Assembly: GCA_023053575.1 (NCBI GenBank)
Contig: JAKZAP010000020.1
Span: forward strand, 15,619,998 to 15,683,997
From: Branchinecta lynchi
Lineage: Eukaryota; Arthropoda; Branchiopoda; Anostraca; Branchinectidae
Direction: 5' to 3'
DNA: 64,000 nt
Shown here: in pieces, positions 33,560 through 45,500 of the stretch
How positions within the stretch are numbered: the stretch's first letter is position 1
Layout of the letters: the number at the start of each line of letters is the position of its first letter
Notes under the pieces: generated by a model
Told to the model about the DNA's origin: nothing
What the model saw: only the letters and a program-made list of their open reading frames with translations
Databases searched by the model: none
Translations under genes and position numbers: made by a program

Positions 33560-36500
33560 CTGCAACAGAAGCTCTCTATTAATTCAAAGGTTCACTAAAG
33601 GCTTCTAAAGGCAATGTATAAAGTCCCTAGTTATGCTTTTAACTCAATTCTACTGTCAATTCTATTATTTCGAGTTTTTTTTTTTTATCCCAAAACGTAA
33701 GTAGAGGGATACCTATGACATCGCAAAAGTTGTCGGTCTGTTTGACCGCACGATAACTCTCGAGGAGATTGAGATATTTTGATGAAACTTGGTGGGAGGA
33801 TCCTTTGGGCCAAAGTACAGGTCAAGTTCGAAGATGGGCTCTGTAGCCCTATATTCGAGGATGGGGGAGGGGAGGGATTTCAAATTAAGGAGTTAAAGCT
33901 ATTGAGATAGTCCATTTAGGAATAAGCAGACATGCCAAATTCAAATATGAAATTATTTTCTCGCCGGACAGATAGTTCACCCGGAATCCGGCGATAACCG
34001 GAAAAGTTGTGAAAAGTAAAAGTTTAATATGAAGGTGATTTAGTCTGGGATCCACTGAACCGAAAGTCTTCTCCTTCTAAAAGTGGACTGTGATAGCTGG
34101 GGCAGCACTTTTAGAGATCACCCGACCTCCCGTACGTTCTGTTACCCACGAAAGTTACCGGGATACAGCATTATGGAATTTCTATATGTGATTTTCTAAC
34201 GTCTTCAACCGAACTATTTTGCGGTTGCGGTTTGTGCGGTTGCCATCCGCGATCGAACGTTCGACCAATCAAAAGCAAGGAGACGTAAACAAACATCAAA
34301 CATTTCAGACTCAGCGTTGCCGCCTGTCGCAGAAATCTGCGGTTAATGACAGTTTTCACTTCTTCGACAGAGCAAGCCAAAATTCTACGATCGGTTCCTT
34401 GCAAGTAGATATAAAAAATAAGCAACAAATCTTTTGCGGCCAAAAGTCACATGTTACAGACAAGAAAAAGTGGCAATAGTGTTCACAAACCAAGAATTCC
34501 AAGATATTTCCACTGAGAATTTGAGGATATTAGGAAGAATAAACAGGTAAAAATCATTCAAGCAGAGCTGTAATGTGAGTGTTTTTTAGTGTGGGTTAAG
34601 GCTATTTAGGTAGTAGAAAGCTCCACTTGCTTATAGGCCCAGATTAAACAGCAAATAAGTTGGATTGTGGAGAGTTTAAGATTATTCATGGTATTGTTAT
34701 TTTTTCTATGGCTGTTATAGAACTGTTAGTCAGTCCATTATAAAAGCCTCATTTTCTTTAGTCCGGAGGCTATGCTAAGTTACTGCCACTGTCAGAGGCG
34801 TTACTAGCCGAAATGTTTGTCGAGGGGGGGGGGGGGGACTGTTGTTGCAGAAAGAAGGACTGTTTTCAAGAAAAAAGAACTATTTTGACGAAAAATTGCA
34901 GCGCTTCACGCCAACTCAGTTGTTTTTTACAGGATAGCCGGACAAATTTCGAGGATATTTGATGGTGCAACGGATACGTCAGCTGAATTTTATTGGAGCT
35001 ATATTTCGACCCTTCTTGGCAAGGGTCCTCTTCAGGCTCAATACCGCTCAAGTTGGAAAAATTAACTTGTGTTTATGATTTGCAGTCAGCTTGGGCTGAA
35101 CGAATATTTACATTTGGAGGCCCCCCCCCCCTCCAAGTTGTGACGCCCCTGTTCACTGTACATACTGTACGGATGTCTGACGCTTGTCGGCCATGCCACA
35201 TGACCATTTCCATTTTTTAATTAAATTATGATAATTTAACTAATTGGAACGGCTAAAAAGGCTGAGATGCTCAGTAGCAAAGTCAGGTTACATAAATCAG
35301 TAGCTTAGTGAATAACCTACATCTGCAAGTCTCCAACTAGTTAGCAGAGATATTTTCATATCCTGTGGTTTGATCATTAGTACAGGGAAAAATACAGAAC
35401 CCTGAAATAAGCTGCTACGCACAGCTATGGTAGTCAGAATCAAGTTCTCCATTATTATAAAAAGGCTAACCATGCTGAGTCCCTAATATGTGTTTGTATT
35501 GTTTATTTTCTTTTTTTAAGAGAAATTTTATGGTCTTAGTTTGCCACCACCACTAGTTAGCAAAAACAAAACCAAAATTCAACCGAGTCCACACTATATG
35601 GTTTTCTTTTTTTCATTATACTTCCTAGACAGATATACTGATATTAGTGTTTTGATCCGATCTGTGAAAATTCATAATTTGACAGATATGATTATTTTTG
35701 TTTTTATAGAGCTTCATCTGTTGACTAAGTAAGTACGCTAATTGGCGTTGTGCCACGATTTAAGCTCAGGTTTTAAATAAATCAATCAACCAAATCAATC
35801 AAAAACGAGCCCATTCGGAGTCCTGTTTAATAAGCGACGAGACTGAGACGAGTTCGAGTCCGAGGAAAAGACGCCTCGAGTTGCGAACCCAATTCCAAAC
35901 TGCAACCTGTCCAATGCACCCACGTAAGATACAGTAACAGCTTTGTTCCGGCATCTGTAAAACTCTTTAACGCTTCATCCACCATTAAAGAGCCCACATG
36001 ATTTTAAGTTGTTTTTTAAGTAAATATGTTTGACCGTTTAGTAGAGTGTAATTAATTTTATATATTTGTTTATGTTGTTTCGATGCAACCCGAAATAGCA
36101 GTTGACTCGGCAGTTACGCTTGCATTTTCTTGTATGAAATGTATGAAACAAGGTTTCATACAACAAAGTTTGTGGTAAGGGTGGCTGGGAAGTTTTCAGG
36201 GATTATTTTTTCAGTTTAGGGAGTGAAACAAGGTTGTTGTCTGTCTCCGAGGCTGTTCTCTCTGTATATTAATGATTTCCATGAATACTTGGTGGATGCC
36301 GGTGCCCCGTTGTTGAGTTTAGATATTTGCCAACTATGTGCCCTTTTGTTTTCCGATGACATAGTATTGTGTGCTGAATCTCCAGAAAAATTGCAATTTT
36401 TGTTAGATAGCACCCAGGAGTACCTTAGAAATAAGGAATTGAGCCTTAACGTGAGTAAGTCGGTGATGATGGTATTCAGGAAAGGTGGGAAAGTGAGAGA

Positions 36501-39500
36501 GAGTGAAAAAGTAATGTGTAAAGGAGAAGTTTTGGAGATTAAGGAGGATTTAGTATATTTAGGTGTGAGATTATCAAGTATTGCTAAGTTTGGAAAACAA
36601 GTAGAGTTAAGTGAGAGGAAAGGTAAACATGGGGTGTATGCCATAGTCGGTAGTGATTTGGGGAAAACAAAGGACATAAGAATGCACAAGCAGTTGTTTT
36701 CAACGAAAGTAGTCACTGCTATGCATTACGGTTCCGAAATTTGGGGATTCCAGCAAGGACAAAAATTGGAAGGAATCCAGTTGCAGTATTTTAAGAGAGT
36801 GCTAGGAGTAAGTATAAGAACAAATAGTCTAGTTATTAAAGGAGATTTAGGGCTATTGTCGTTGCGTAGTAGAAGATTAGTTAATATGATTCGATATTGG
36901 GAGAGATTGTTAAGTTTGCCTACAGTGAGGCTCCTGAAAGCGGGATATTTAGAAGTATTGAAAGATTTGAAAAGTGATGCGTGGCCGCAACAAATAAAAA
37001 AAATAATTGAAGATTGTGGTCTAGGGGGAGTGTGGAATGAGGGAGCAGGGCCATCATATCCAATAGGGGAGATAGCCAAGTTAGTAAAAGATAGGCTAAA
37101 AGACCGGGAGATTCAATTGTGGAGTTGCAGTGTGCAGAGTTCGTATTCTTTGAAGTGGTATGTTTTGGCTAAAGAGGTTTGGGGGGAGGAACTGTTTTTT
37201 AAAGCGGGGCTTAGACCAGAGGAACTTAAATGGATGGTGAGTCTGAGGGCGGATTCTCTACCATTGGGGGAAAGAAGAAAGTTTATAGGTAAAGTTAAGC
37301 TATGTTCTGGTCCTTACTTCTGCCCTATGTGCGGTTCACTAGGGGAGGATATTTTGCATCTGGTGGGTAGATGCGTTGAGTTAAATGATCTGCGTAAAGA
37401 GGGAAGAAAATGGGGAAGAAAAATGTTGGGGACCTTCGTCGGCTTGGGAGGTTCCTCAAGCAGTCTATGGAGCATCGGGAGCGTTTTTTGGAGTAAGGGT
37501 TCCCTCCTTTCGGCGTAATCATTGTGTTTGTGAGTGCTATTTTGTGTTTATGTTACTTTCCTACCATGGCCCGACGGGCTTTTTGGAAATAAATTCATTC
37601 ATTCATATTGATGTGTATTTGTATGCTGACGTTCGAATCAGTTAGTCAACACACGCCGTGAGTAAGATTCTTAATGAATAAACGATTTGATCATTTGAAA
37701 CGAGTCCTCTTTAAGATTCCGCCAACTCTACCGATAACCATCGAAAGAAGAACTAACTTAAAGCATGCCTACCTTTCTTTTTCTTTCTCCCTTTCCTTTT
37801 CTCTTTCCTTTGCGCGATCCCGGTAGTCTTTCCGCTTTCGGTCAACGTCATCATCAGGTGTCCGAGATCGTCCCAGGTCACGAACCCTATAGAACAAATT
37901 AAATATTCTTTGAACCCAAGCTGACTTTGAAACATTATTCAAACAATGTTTACAACGGATACGTCAGCTATAATTCTTCATCAGCTGAGAGATCCGTCTT
38001 TCCTTAGGCTCTTCAGGGCTTGCAATTCTTCTTTCGGGAGGTTTGCTTCTGGAGGGATGTTGCTGATGAAGAACCATAGCTGACGTATCCGTTGTAAACA
38101 TTGTTTGAATAGAACAAATTAACACATTAAAATATACATGGTACGATTTTTCCTTTTGAACTGCCCTATCGGCTGCTTGGGCAACAACAACTGCGAGTTA
38201 AATCCATTTCCCAGTTATCCATTTAGAAAGCTAAGACTAGGCTATAGTCTTAGTGTTTTTTGGTATAGTAAAAAAAAAATCTTGCAGTATTTGCTACTGG
38301 GATTAATTTTGTCTCTAGTGACATAAGATTATTTCTAATTCGGATTAATCTTATCCCTGTAGATACAAGATTAATCCCAGTAGCAAATACCGCAGTCAAC
38401 TTTAATCCTTTCTCGGAGAATTTTTTACAACGAAATGCTGAATATTTTATGAAAGGTTTGAAGCCAGGCTTACCATTCATTTCAGAATAAAATAGATCAA
38501 GACCAAAGGTGTCGATGGAATCCTAAAAATCTAATATTTGATTCAGACAATCGAGTCTTGTCTTCGCCAAATCCAGTCTTGGACAGGCTAATCATCAGAG
38601 AAAACCAAGTTCAGATATACCTCTATAAGCCATATCTATTTTGACGATACTGACCGAGACTTCCTGCCGATTTCCGAGCGAACTACTAGTCCAGCAAAAA
38701 AAAAATGCAGAAACAAAACCAGCGTATCTCCTTATTCCTATAAAGAACATCTAATCAACTTTGAATAAAAGTTTGACTTACAAAAAAATCCGGTTACAAC
38801 CGGATTCCGGAATAATTATATGTCCGGGTTAAAAAACCATTGTCATAAACCGACTCAGCCTCTCTTCTTACCCCTTTATCTGTCATCTAATCGAACTTTT
38901 GCTTTTAAAAAAATTTCCGGTTTTGGTCAGATTCCGGGCGAACTAGTTGTCCAGAGAGAAAATGATTTTCACCATCGTGTTCGGCATGTCTTTTTACCCA
39001 TAAAACAAACATTTAATCAACTTCAGATAAAACTTTTACTTTTAACCAACTTTCCGGTTTTCGCCGGATTCCGGGCGAACTACATGTCCATCGAGAAAAT
39101 GGTTTTCACCATCGTCTTCAGCATTTCTTCCTACCCCTAAATCGAACATCTAATCAACTTCAAATAAAACTTTTACTTTTAACAGACTTTCCGGTTTTGG
39201 CCGGATTCCGGGCTAACTACTCGTCCGATGACAAAATAGTTTTCACCATCGTGCTCAGCATGTCTTCTTACCCCATAATCGACTATCAGATTAGCTGTTT
39301 AAAAATATTTTGTTTGCCCCTTAATTTGAACCCCCTCCCCCACCCCTAAATGTAGGGCTACAAAGCCCATCTACGAACTCGACCGGTCCGGCGACCCAAC
39401 GAATCCTCACACCAAGTTTCATCAAAATATCTCATTCCCTTCGAGAGTTATCGTGCTTACAGACGGACGGACAACTTTTGCTATGTCATTGGTATCCCTC

Positions 39501-42500
39501 CACTTACATTTTGGGATCCCAAAAATGAACTTTCCGGGTTTTGGGAGGCTTTTGGAGTGGGCCGTTTTCTGGGTGAAAGCTTCTGCGCTTTCCCAGACAG
39601 AAGGTAAATTGTAAATATACAGAGAATTCAGAAATGTAAATAATCCCAGATTTGCACATATACACTTTGAACACGCACATTTTATCTTTCGTTATTTTAC
39701 TTTTATCTGCATGTCGTTCAGCCCGCATCGTCCTTCTGGTTTTTAGTTATATGTCGTCTTGTTGTTTTCTGGTTCCGTATCGTTTTCCTGTTGTTATTGT
39801 GGTGGATTTTATGATTTAGTTTTGTTTTCTTCGCTGAACACTTCCGACGGTTCACTTCCGGTGAACCGTCGGAAGTGCAACCGAAATATCCGAAATTGTA
39901 TTTATCCCTCGCACATCATCTTGGAGGGGTAACTAGCTGATCAAGAAAAAAACCCGAAAATCTCGTTTTTTTTACTTTATTTTTATGCTGAATATTTTAA
40001 CAAGTGTAGCCCACGAACGCGTCGCTGACCGCTACTTAGGTTGCAAGTAGCTGGTCAAAATATGGCAGTTATTATTTCCCAAACTAAAGTTTTGCTCGAA
40101 GATAGTTCTTGCCGTTTCCGAATTGTCCGATTATTTGTCGATTGTTTTCATGTTTTGCCGTTTCCGAATTGTCGGATTATTTGTCGATTGTTTTCATATT
40201 GCCACATTTTTCTTCTGGTAAAGCTAAGATTGCCGTCCATCTCCCTTCGAGGTATTTATTTGTTTATTTATTTATTTCCCTCAGAACTGAGGAGTACAAA
40301 TAATGTATAAAAAGAACTATGCCTAAACCATCTGGTCCATTCATTAACACATAAATACTATAAAAAATACACACGATGTCGACAATTAAGTTACAATTAT
40401 GTACGCACTATTTGTATGCAGCTCACTCCCATAAGACCCGCTCCGGTAAGATCATGCGCACAATCTTTTCTGCAGTTGTCAATAAAACTGCACCTTAGGC
40501 TACCTTAGAAATAGAAAACCGTGATTTTCGGTGTTTTTTATTGATCAGCTAATTATCCCTCTAGGAAGAAATTTCTTTCGTAATGAATGGTCAGCTTTGC
40601 TTCAAACCTTCTCAACAGTTTCCTCTCTGTGATATTTCAAAACGTAATTGTTCAGGCCAGAATATGCTCAATTTACTAGCTTGGACATAGATAAAAGTGA
40701 TGTTTCTTATAATGCTTAATAGATCTTTATTTTATGCATAAATCAGCTTGTATAATTCAGATCTGAATAGGTTATTTGTTTTTTAATGATTTTTGTAGCT
40801 ATGTTATTTTTTATAAGCTTATTGCACATTCTGGTACATTTTATAAAGCAAGCTAATCAAGCTTCACAACACTATTCCAAAAAGAAAAACTTTTAATAGG
40901 CACTTTAAGCCATAGATATTCTGATGAAACACTAGAAGAATCAGGTAAACTGCATCTCCGGCTTGACTTTGGTGACATCTCAAATATATCCTTTTCTATC
41001 AAGCATTGCTGGGAGTTTTTGAGTTTCCTGCCACGATCTGCCAGGTCCTAAGATTTGGATGGCCGAACTGCCGGATAGGTAAAGACAAGGGATAACAAGA
41101 AAACAGCCGATTTCGTAGCGCCGTCTAAAGGAAGTCGGAAATGTTTATTTGTGAAGCATTTAATACAAAGTAAAGCATTAGAAGTGTCAATTGTGCTTTA
41201 AGGTTTAAGCAGAATTTTGCCCAGTTATGAACGCAAATTTCGTCAATATTTGTTTTACTTTCTTATTATTATTTTTGCGGCGTCGCGAAAAAATAAACTG
41301 ACAGGGATCGGAAGTTATGAGAACAAGAGCTGTATTCTCATATGGCACTTGCATGGGTTAAGATGATTTGACTGATCAAAAGTAAGTTTCGACTTTGCGG
41401 TTGAGATGCGCATTCTATGGGAGCTAGAACTTCATTTGCAAGCAAAACCCTTGAGGCAAAAATGATAATGGGCTGATGGGCATCATGAAAATGCATATAT
41501 TGCTTGAAAGTATTTTTTTTCCTTAGCGGTCAAGACTGGTACTTTAAGGAATAATCGGATTTCGGAAGTAGCAATTTCTAAGCAAATGTTGTTGAATCTC
41601 TAACATTCCAGCGAAGTTTCATCGTCCTAGCACATCTGGAAGTACCTCAGCTCGCAATCACGGGAATCCCATACCCCCCCCCCCTCCAACTCTACCCACA
41701 ATACCCGGAGCCAATCCGGTTCTGTAAATCATTAATCCAGACCATCTGTTTGTTATTCCCACGAAGTTCGATCCCGATCACACCAGTCTAAGCGGGTCAA
41801 GTATCCCCCCCCCCTCCCCAATAATTGTCCGATTCGGTCCGGAAATGAAAAAGATCACCAGAGAGAAATGTCCTCTGTTCAATTATTAAATTTCGCTCGA
41901 ATCCGATCACCCGTTTCAAAGTTACGCATGACTCAGTGTTCCGGATTCCCCTCCCTCACCTCCCCACAAGATTATCATATCGAGGATTTTTTTTTTCCAA
42001 GTCAGTTTGACCGGGTCCCTGATATGCCTGCCAAGTTTCGTCGTGAAAATCCCAAAAAACGGAATTCCCGGAAACCCCCTGCCTCCCCTCTCAAGTGTCC
42101 GGAGCCAGTCAAATTGTGTAAAAGATTTACATGGAGCAGATGTTTTTTCTTCCCAGCAAGTTTCACTATGATCCCTCCATTCTAACCGTTTCTCGAGATT
42201 TCCGGTCCCACCCCCCAACTCCCCTATGGTGCCCGTAGCCAATCCGATTCAGTAAATGATTTACCTAGAGCATCTGTTTGTTATTCCCACAAAGTTCCAT
42301 CCCGATCTCTCAGTCTAAGTGGGTCACGTATTTCCCCCCACCCCTCCCCCAATAGTTGTCGGATCCGGTCCGGATATGAAAAAGATCACCAGAGAAATGT
42401 CCTCTGTTCAATTCTTAAATTTCACTCAAATCCGATCACCCGTTCCAAAGTTACGCAAGACTGAATATTCCGGATTCCCCTCCCTCCACCTCCCACCATT

Positions 42501-45500
42501 ATCAGATCGACAAAATTTTTATTTTGAAGTCAGTTTGATCGGGTCCCTGATATGCCTGCCAAGTTTCATCGTGAAAATCCCCAAAACCACCATCACCGGA
42601 ATTCCGGGAAACCCCCTCCCCCCCCCCTAAGTGTCCAGATCCAGTACAAATGTCTAAACGATTTATCTAGAGCAGATGCTTGTTCTCCCAGCAAGTTTCA
42701 ATCCGATCCCTCCACTCTAACCGTTTCTTGAAATTTCTGGTCTCTCCCCCCTGGCTACCGAATCCGGTCAAGACTTTAAACGGGACATCATAGATATATA
42801 GTATATTCAGTTATTAAGTTTCATTACAATCCGATGACCCGTTCGTACGTTACACACTTCTCAATTTCCCGGATTCCCCTGCCCTCCACCCCCCCCCCAA
42901 ATAGTCGGATCGGAAAACTGATTATTTTTAAGTTTGTTTGGTCGGGTCTCTGATATGCCTGCCAAGTTTCATGGTCCTAGCACAACTGGGAGTACCCTAA
43001 CTCGAAAAAGTGTGACAAAATGCCATAAATTTTCAAGTTTCCAGTGCCCTCCACTCCCCCGCGTATGGTCCGATCGGGAAACTGATTATTTCCTGGTTAG
43101 TTTGGTCGGTTCCCTGGTATGCCTGCCAAGTTTCATTCTCCTAGCTCATCTGGAAGTACCCTAACTCGAAAAAGTGTGACAAAACGCCCTAAATTTTCAA
43201 GCTTCCAGCGACCCCCACTCCCCCGCATATGGTTGGGTAGGGAAACTGATTATTTCCAGGTGATTTTGGTCGGGACTCTGATATGCCTTCCACGTTTCAT
43301 TGTCCTAGCTCATCTGGAAGTACCCAAACTCGAAAAATGGTGACAAAATGCCCTAAATTTTCAAGTTTCCAGCGCCCCCACTCCCCCGCATATTGTCGGA
43401 AGGGGAAACTGATTATTTCCAGGTTAGTTTGGTTGGGTCCCTGACATGCCTGCCAAGTTTCATTTTCCTAGCATATCTGGAAGTACCCTAACTCGAAAAA
43501 GTGTGACAAAAAACTCGGACCGACCGAAAGACGGAATTGTGATTGGCATATGGCACTTGAGCCAGGGGGTGCAAGTGCCATAAAAAGTGTAGTGAAAAAA
43601 AAAAGAAAATTTGTGGTATGAGCTATATTTCCTTAAGAGCCAAAAACGGTTTGCAGCATTGATTTTAGCGATAAACTATTATTCAAAGGCGATAATCAAA
43701 ACATTGTGTGGTACTTGCAGATTACATTGAAAAGGTTACTGGCGCTTTTGCAGATACTAGGGTCTCTGAAGATAGTGAAATATTATTAACGCACTAAATA
43801 AGACAAGAGAAATAGCGCAGTACTAATAATGAAAGGACAACTTACACTGGGAACAGGATAAAAACACACAAGAAAAATACAAAAAGGGACTAATCTTGTC
43901 TAAAAATTTTCTTCCCAGATGGAAAGTGGAAACAAGAGCTGAAAGCTCATTTGGCACTTGTCGGAACAGTTAGCATGTTTGTCAGTTTGTCTTCCTGCAG
44001 CTACCCCCCCCCCACCCCAGTACTCAGACCCACACCGGACTTGAAACTGAACATTTGAGACACTCGTTCTTGACACTCTTCAAATTTCATGCACGTCCGA
44101 TCACCCGTTCCTAAGTTATGAATGCCACCTGATTCCAGATTTCCCATCCCTCTACTCCCCCCAGGATGGTCGGATCGGGGAAGGGACTACATTGGCCTGC
44201 CAAGTTTCATGGTCCTAGCACATCTGAAAGCACCCCAGCTCGAGATCACCGGAATTCCGGGAAACCCCCTCCACTTCCCCCACCGTGACATGATCCTGTC
44301 CTGTTTTGTCAGGATCTCATCTAGGGTTTAAGCTTGCTTTTCCAACCAAGTCCAACTCCGATGTCTCGACTTTAAGCGATTCACGGGATTTCCGGTGCCC
44401 CTCCAGCTCCCCCCTCCCAGTGATCAGATCCGGTCCAGACTTGAAACTGAACATCCAAGACACTTGTGCATAACACTTACCAAGTTTCATGCACATCAGA
44501 CCACCTATTCCGAAGTTGCGAATGCCACTAGATTCCGGATTCCCCACCTCTCTACTCCCCCCACGATGATCGGATCGGGGAAGGGACTATTTTCAAGTTA
44601 ATATGGTAGAATTCCTAAAATGCATGCCAAGTATCATGGACCTAGCACATCTGGAAGTACCCTAACTCGAGATCACCGGAACTCCGGTAAATCCACTCCA
44701 ACTCCCCCCACCGTGACACGATACAGTCCTGTTTTGTCAGTAATGTATCTAGGGTTAGCTTGTTCTTCCCACCAAGTTCCAGCCCGATCCCTCGAATCTG
44801 AGCCTTTCAGAAAATTTCCGGTGTGCCCTTCCAGCCCCTCCCCCCAGGTATCGTATCCGGTCCGGATTTGAAAAGGAACATCTGAGGCACTTGTTCTTGA
44901 CACGTCAAGTTTCATGTACGTCCGATTACCCCTTCCAAAGTTATGCATGTTACTAATCTCCGGATTCCCTATCCCTCCACTCCCCCTACGATGGTCGGAT
45001 CGGGGAAACGCCTATTCTTAAGGAAGTCTGTTCGGGTCCATGATATGCCTACCAAATTTCATCGTCCTAGTACCGAACTTGCAGAATCACCGAATTCCCC
45101 CCCCCCCCCTCAACTCCCCCCGCAGTACCAGAATCCGGTTCGGTTATGTCAATGATGTATCTAGGACTTGTGCTTGTTCTTCCCACCAAGTTTCGTCCCG
45201 ATCCCTCCACTCGAAGCGTTTCCCAAGATTTCCGGTTCCCCCCTCCAGCTCCCCCCAAAGTCACCGGATCCGGTCCGGATTTTAAGTGGGTCGTCTGAGG
45301 CACGAGATCTCTCCAAATATCAAATTTCATTGCTATCTGTTCACCCGTTCAAACGTTATAAATTCCTCAAGATTCCGGATTCCCCCCTCCCTCCACTCCC
45401 CCAACGATGGTCGGATCGGGGAAATGACTATTACCAACTTAATCATTTGGGGTCCCTGATACGCCTGCCAAGTTTTATCGTCTTTGCTTATGTATAGAAG

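Larger units (their letters stand above)
34046..35460 (+). repeat. Segmental duplication copy A (partner at 58,330-60,075)
   Basis: The block starts 'TCCACTGAACCGAAAGTCTT' and is collinear with 58,339 onward through 'GACCTCCCGTACGTTCTGTT', 'GCGTTGCCGCCTGTCGCAGA', the CAGAGGCGTTACTAGC element with its embedded Penelope piece, and 'GTACATACTGTACGGATGTC'. Many substitutions show it is not recent. Copy B has extra sequence inside the nested element. It includes an apparent exon end 'AGAAGAATAAACAG|GTAAAAATC' at about 34,540-34,558. Confidence 0.75.

Noticed and set aside
35842..35870. tRNA gene candidate from 'GAGTTCGAGTCC'
   Set aside because: Only a B-box-like string; no A box at the expected distance and no cloverleaf.
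36216..37079. Minus-strand frames of 166 and 117 aa opposite the LINE
   Set aside because: Antisense shadows of the reverse-transcriptase frame on the plus strand.
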